This document shows, one piece after another, positions 59,271 to 64,000 of a DNA stretch of 64,000 nt (its first letter is position 1; every line of letters begins with the position of its first letter). The stretch is taken from assembly GCF_000745175.1 (NCBI RefSeq), contig NZ_JQNI01000002.1, forward strand, positions 768,501-832,500. Reading direction: 5' to 3'. Made by a program: the position numbers and the translations under genes. The DNA is from Deinococcus sp. YIM 77859 (GTDB lineage: Bacteria; Deinococcota; Deinococci; Deinococcales; Deinococcaceae). Under the pieces are notes generated by a model, which saw nothing but the letters and a program-made list of their open reading frames with translations, made no database searches and was not told where the DNA came from.

Positions 59271-59985
59271 GCGCGTGCTGGTGGCTCTGCACGGCAACTT
59301 CGCCTCTTCGGCGTGGTGGAAAGCCCTGCGGGATGATCCCCCGGCCGGTTGGCGTGTGCTGGCCCCCGACCTGCCGGGCTTTGCCGGAACCGAGTTCGCG
59401 GGCGAGGCGAGCATTCCTGCCTACGCGGACTGGCTCGGGGGCTGGCTGGCGGAGCAGAAACTCAGCCGCCCCGCGCTGCTGGGCCACAGTCTCGGCGGAG
59501 CGGTAGCGCTCGAACGGGCCGCCCGCGCTCCGGGGGCGTATGCCGGACTGATCCTGGCGGCAAGCCCCCCCCTCACCGGCCTCGTTACACCCGAGGAGAA
59601 CTACCCGGTGCTGGAGCTGCTGCGCGTGAATCCGCAGCTTCGCGAGCTCAGTCTGGAGGCCCTCTTTCCCTCCGGCAGACCCGCCAACTTTGCCGAGCTG
59701 GTCGAAGACGCCGGACGCATGGCCGCGGGGCACTACAGCGGCAATGCCCGCGCCTTGGCCGCTTGGCGGGTGGACGGAACGCGCCTCAGGGGCCTTCCCG
59801 TGCTCGTGTTGGGCGGCGAGCTCGACACGTTGGTGACGCCCGCTCTGGTGCGCGCGCAGGCCGCAGCCCTAGGCACAGAAGCGGTGGTGCTTGCGGGACG
59901 CGGGCACGGCTTCCCGCAGGAAGACCCGGCAGCGTTCCGGGGGCTTCTCCAACGCTTCCTCGACACGCTGCCGAACAACTGTTAG
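59263..59985 (+). CDS. Alpha/beta hydrolase
   Basis: 240 residues. Oxyanion [10 protein letters not shown], elbow [13 protein letters not shown] with Ser, acid Asp in [12 protein letters not shown] and His in [11 protein letters not shown]. No signal peptide. GTG start at 59263 with GGGAGG about 6 nt upstream, overlapping the MetX-like stop; the two hydrolases are likely co-translated and may act on related esters or thioesters. Its last codons contain the palindrome discussed for scoA. Confidence 0.85.
   Translation: MPERVLVALHGNFASSAWWKALRDDPPAGWRVLAPDLPGFAGTEFAGEASIPAYADWLGGWLAEQKLSRPALLGHSLGGAVALERAARAPGAYAGLILAASPPLTGLVTPEENYPVLELLRVNPQLRELSLEALFPSGRPANFAELVEDAGRMAAGHYSGNARALAAWRVDGTRLRGLPVLVLGGELDTLVTPALVRAQAAALGTEAVVLAGRGHGFPQEDPAAFRGLLQRFLDTLPNNC
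59972..59985 (+). promoter_or_regulatory. Palindrome CNAACANNTGTTNG upstream of the CoA-transferase genes
   Basis: CGAACAACTGTTAG overlaps the end of the hydrolase gene and ends 7 bp before the -10 TACAAT (59993-59998). It differs from the operator-like site at 61485 only by a symmetric change in both half-sites. Confidence 0.4.
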
Positions 59986-59992
59986 CGGTGAT

Positions 59993-59998
59993 TACAAT
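59993..59998 (+). promoter_or_regulatory. -10 box for the CoA-transferase operon
   Basis: TACAAT, 9 nt before the ATG at 60008, with GGAGG 4 nt before the ATG. Confidence 0.5.
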
Positions 59999-60007
59999 GG
60001 AGGCCAA

Positions 60008-61373
<1,366 letters not shown>

Positions 61374-61484
61374 AGGGCGGAAGGCAAGCAGGCCAGCACG
61401 GGGCCTCGCCCCCATGCCTCGGCGGGCGCGGGAGGTCATCGGTGCGGGGGGAGCCCAGGCAGGAGCGGTTGCCGGTTGCCCATT

Positions 61485-61498
61485 CCTAACGGCCGTTT
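61485..61498 (+). promoter_or_regulatory. Perfect CNAACGNNCGTTNG operator-like palindrome
   Basis: CTAACGGCCGTTTG lies 2 bp upstream of the -10 TAGACT (61501-61506) of the carboxyltransferase gene. It matches every fixed base of the consensus I recall for the TetR-family repressor PaaR of Thermus thermophilus. Position is ideal for repression. Confidence 0.6.
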
Positions 61499-61500
61499 GT

Positions 61501-61506
61501 TAGACT
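61501..61506 (+). promoter_or_regulatory. -10 box for the carboxyltransferase gene
   Basis: TAGACT, 9 nt before the ATG at 61516; TTGCCC (61475-61480) is a weak -35 at 20 bp. Confidence 0.45.
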
Positions 61507-61515
61507 GCTGGGCAG

Positions 61516-63183
<1,668 letters not shown>

Positions 63184-63219
63184 CGCCGCTCTCGACACCC
63201 TGTATTCCGGAGGCATCCC

Positions 63220-64000
<781 letters not shown>

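Overview
The window is a 64 kb stretch of chromosome from a Deinococcus-like bacterium. Evidence: high G+C, UvrA, the LysW-type lysine genes lysY and lysZ (a Thermus/Deinococcus trait), a LptA/OstA-fold protein, MinC and, most tellingly, very many genes whose start codon lies only 5-8 nt after a TANNNT -10 box. That is the leaderless-transcript architecture known from Deinococcus. I see no phage, insertion sequence, CRISPR array, rRNA or tRNA. Coding density is high: the longest gene-free gap is about 210 bp (16087-16298), so no stretch above 300 bp lacks a gene.

Layout. 1-7 kb: 3' end of uvrA, a membrane protein, a DsbA/DsbB-type oxidative folding pair, an SDR, a HAD phosphatase, an inositol monophosphatase and purB. 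7-14 kb: a sugar-binding lipid/periplasmic receptor with a GH20 hexosaminidase, lysY and lysZ (lysine via the LysW-carried alpha-aminoadipate route), a response regulator, DinB-fold and GNAT proteins. 14-20 kb: cstA, an HtrA protease, a flavoprotein dehydrogenase, an S1 protein and minC. 20-34 kb: alpha-glucan genes (GH13 glucosidase, malQ, secreted alpha-amylase) interleaved with a YvlD protein, panC, greA, cobalamin adenosyltransferase, a cell-wall amidase, an OstA-fold protein, an HD-GYP phosphodiesterase, ymdB and PEP carboxylase. 34-45 kb: a ClC channel, an MFS carrier, a broken DUF4440 gene, and an amino-acid ABC transporter whose ATPase is separated from its permease and receptor by a divergent TRAP-TAXI transporter, then a MalK/MsmX-type ATPase and an orphan MrpE. 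45-53 kb: secA, tsaD, a methyltransferase with an unusual leader, a barnase/barstar pair, a DUF3445 (HODM) protein, uppP. 53-64 kb: a five-gene branched-chain amino-acid (LIV) ABC transporter, a MetX-like hydrolase, and acyl-CoA genes (3-oxoacid CoA-transferase, methylcrotonyl-CoA-type carboxyltransferase, acyl-CoA dehydrogenase), which together suggest uptake and catabolism of leucine-type substrates.

The most exciting signal is at 49037-49155. A promoter-like box and a Shine-Dalgarno precede a four-codon ORF encoding MRLR and a stop. It is followed at once by a 10-bp perfect inverted repeat that buries the Shine-Dalgarno of a SAM-dependent methyltransferase gene. MRLR is, from memory, the minimal macrolide-dependent ribosome-stalling core of the ErmD leader peptide, so this looks like a minimal erm-type inducible attenuator driving a methyltransferase that is not a recognisable Erm. 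Other notable signals are a perfect match to the Thermus PaaR-type operator at the carboxyltransferase promoter with a sister palindrome at the CoA-transferase promoter, a shared CTTANNNNATGTAAA element upstream of lysY and lysZ, and the lipoprotein RNase/barstar pair. All functions are inferred from sequence reading; no search was run.
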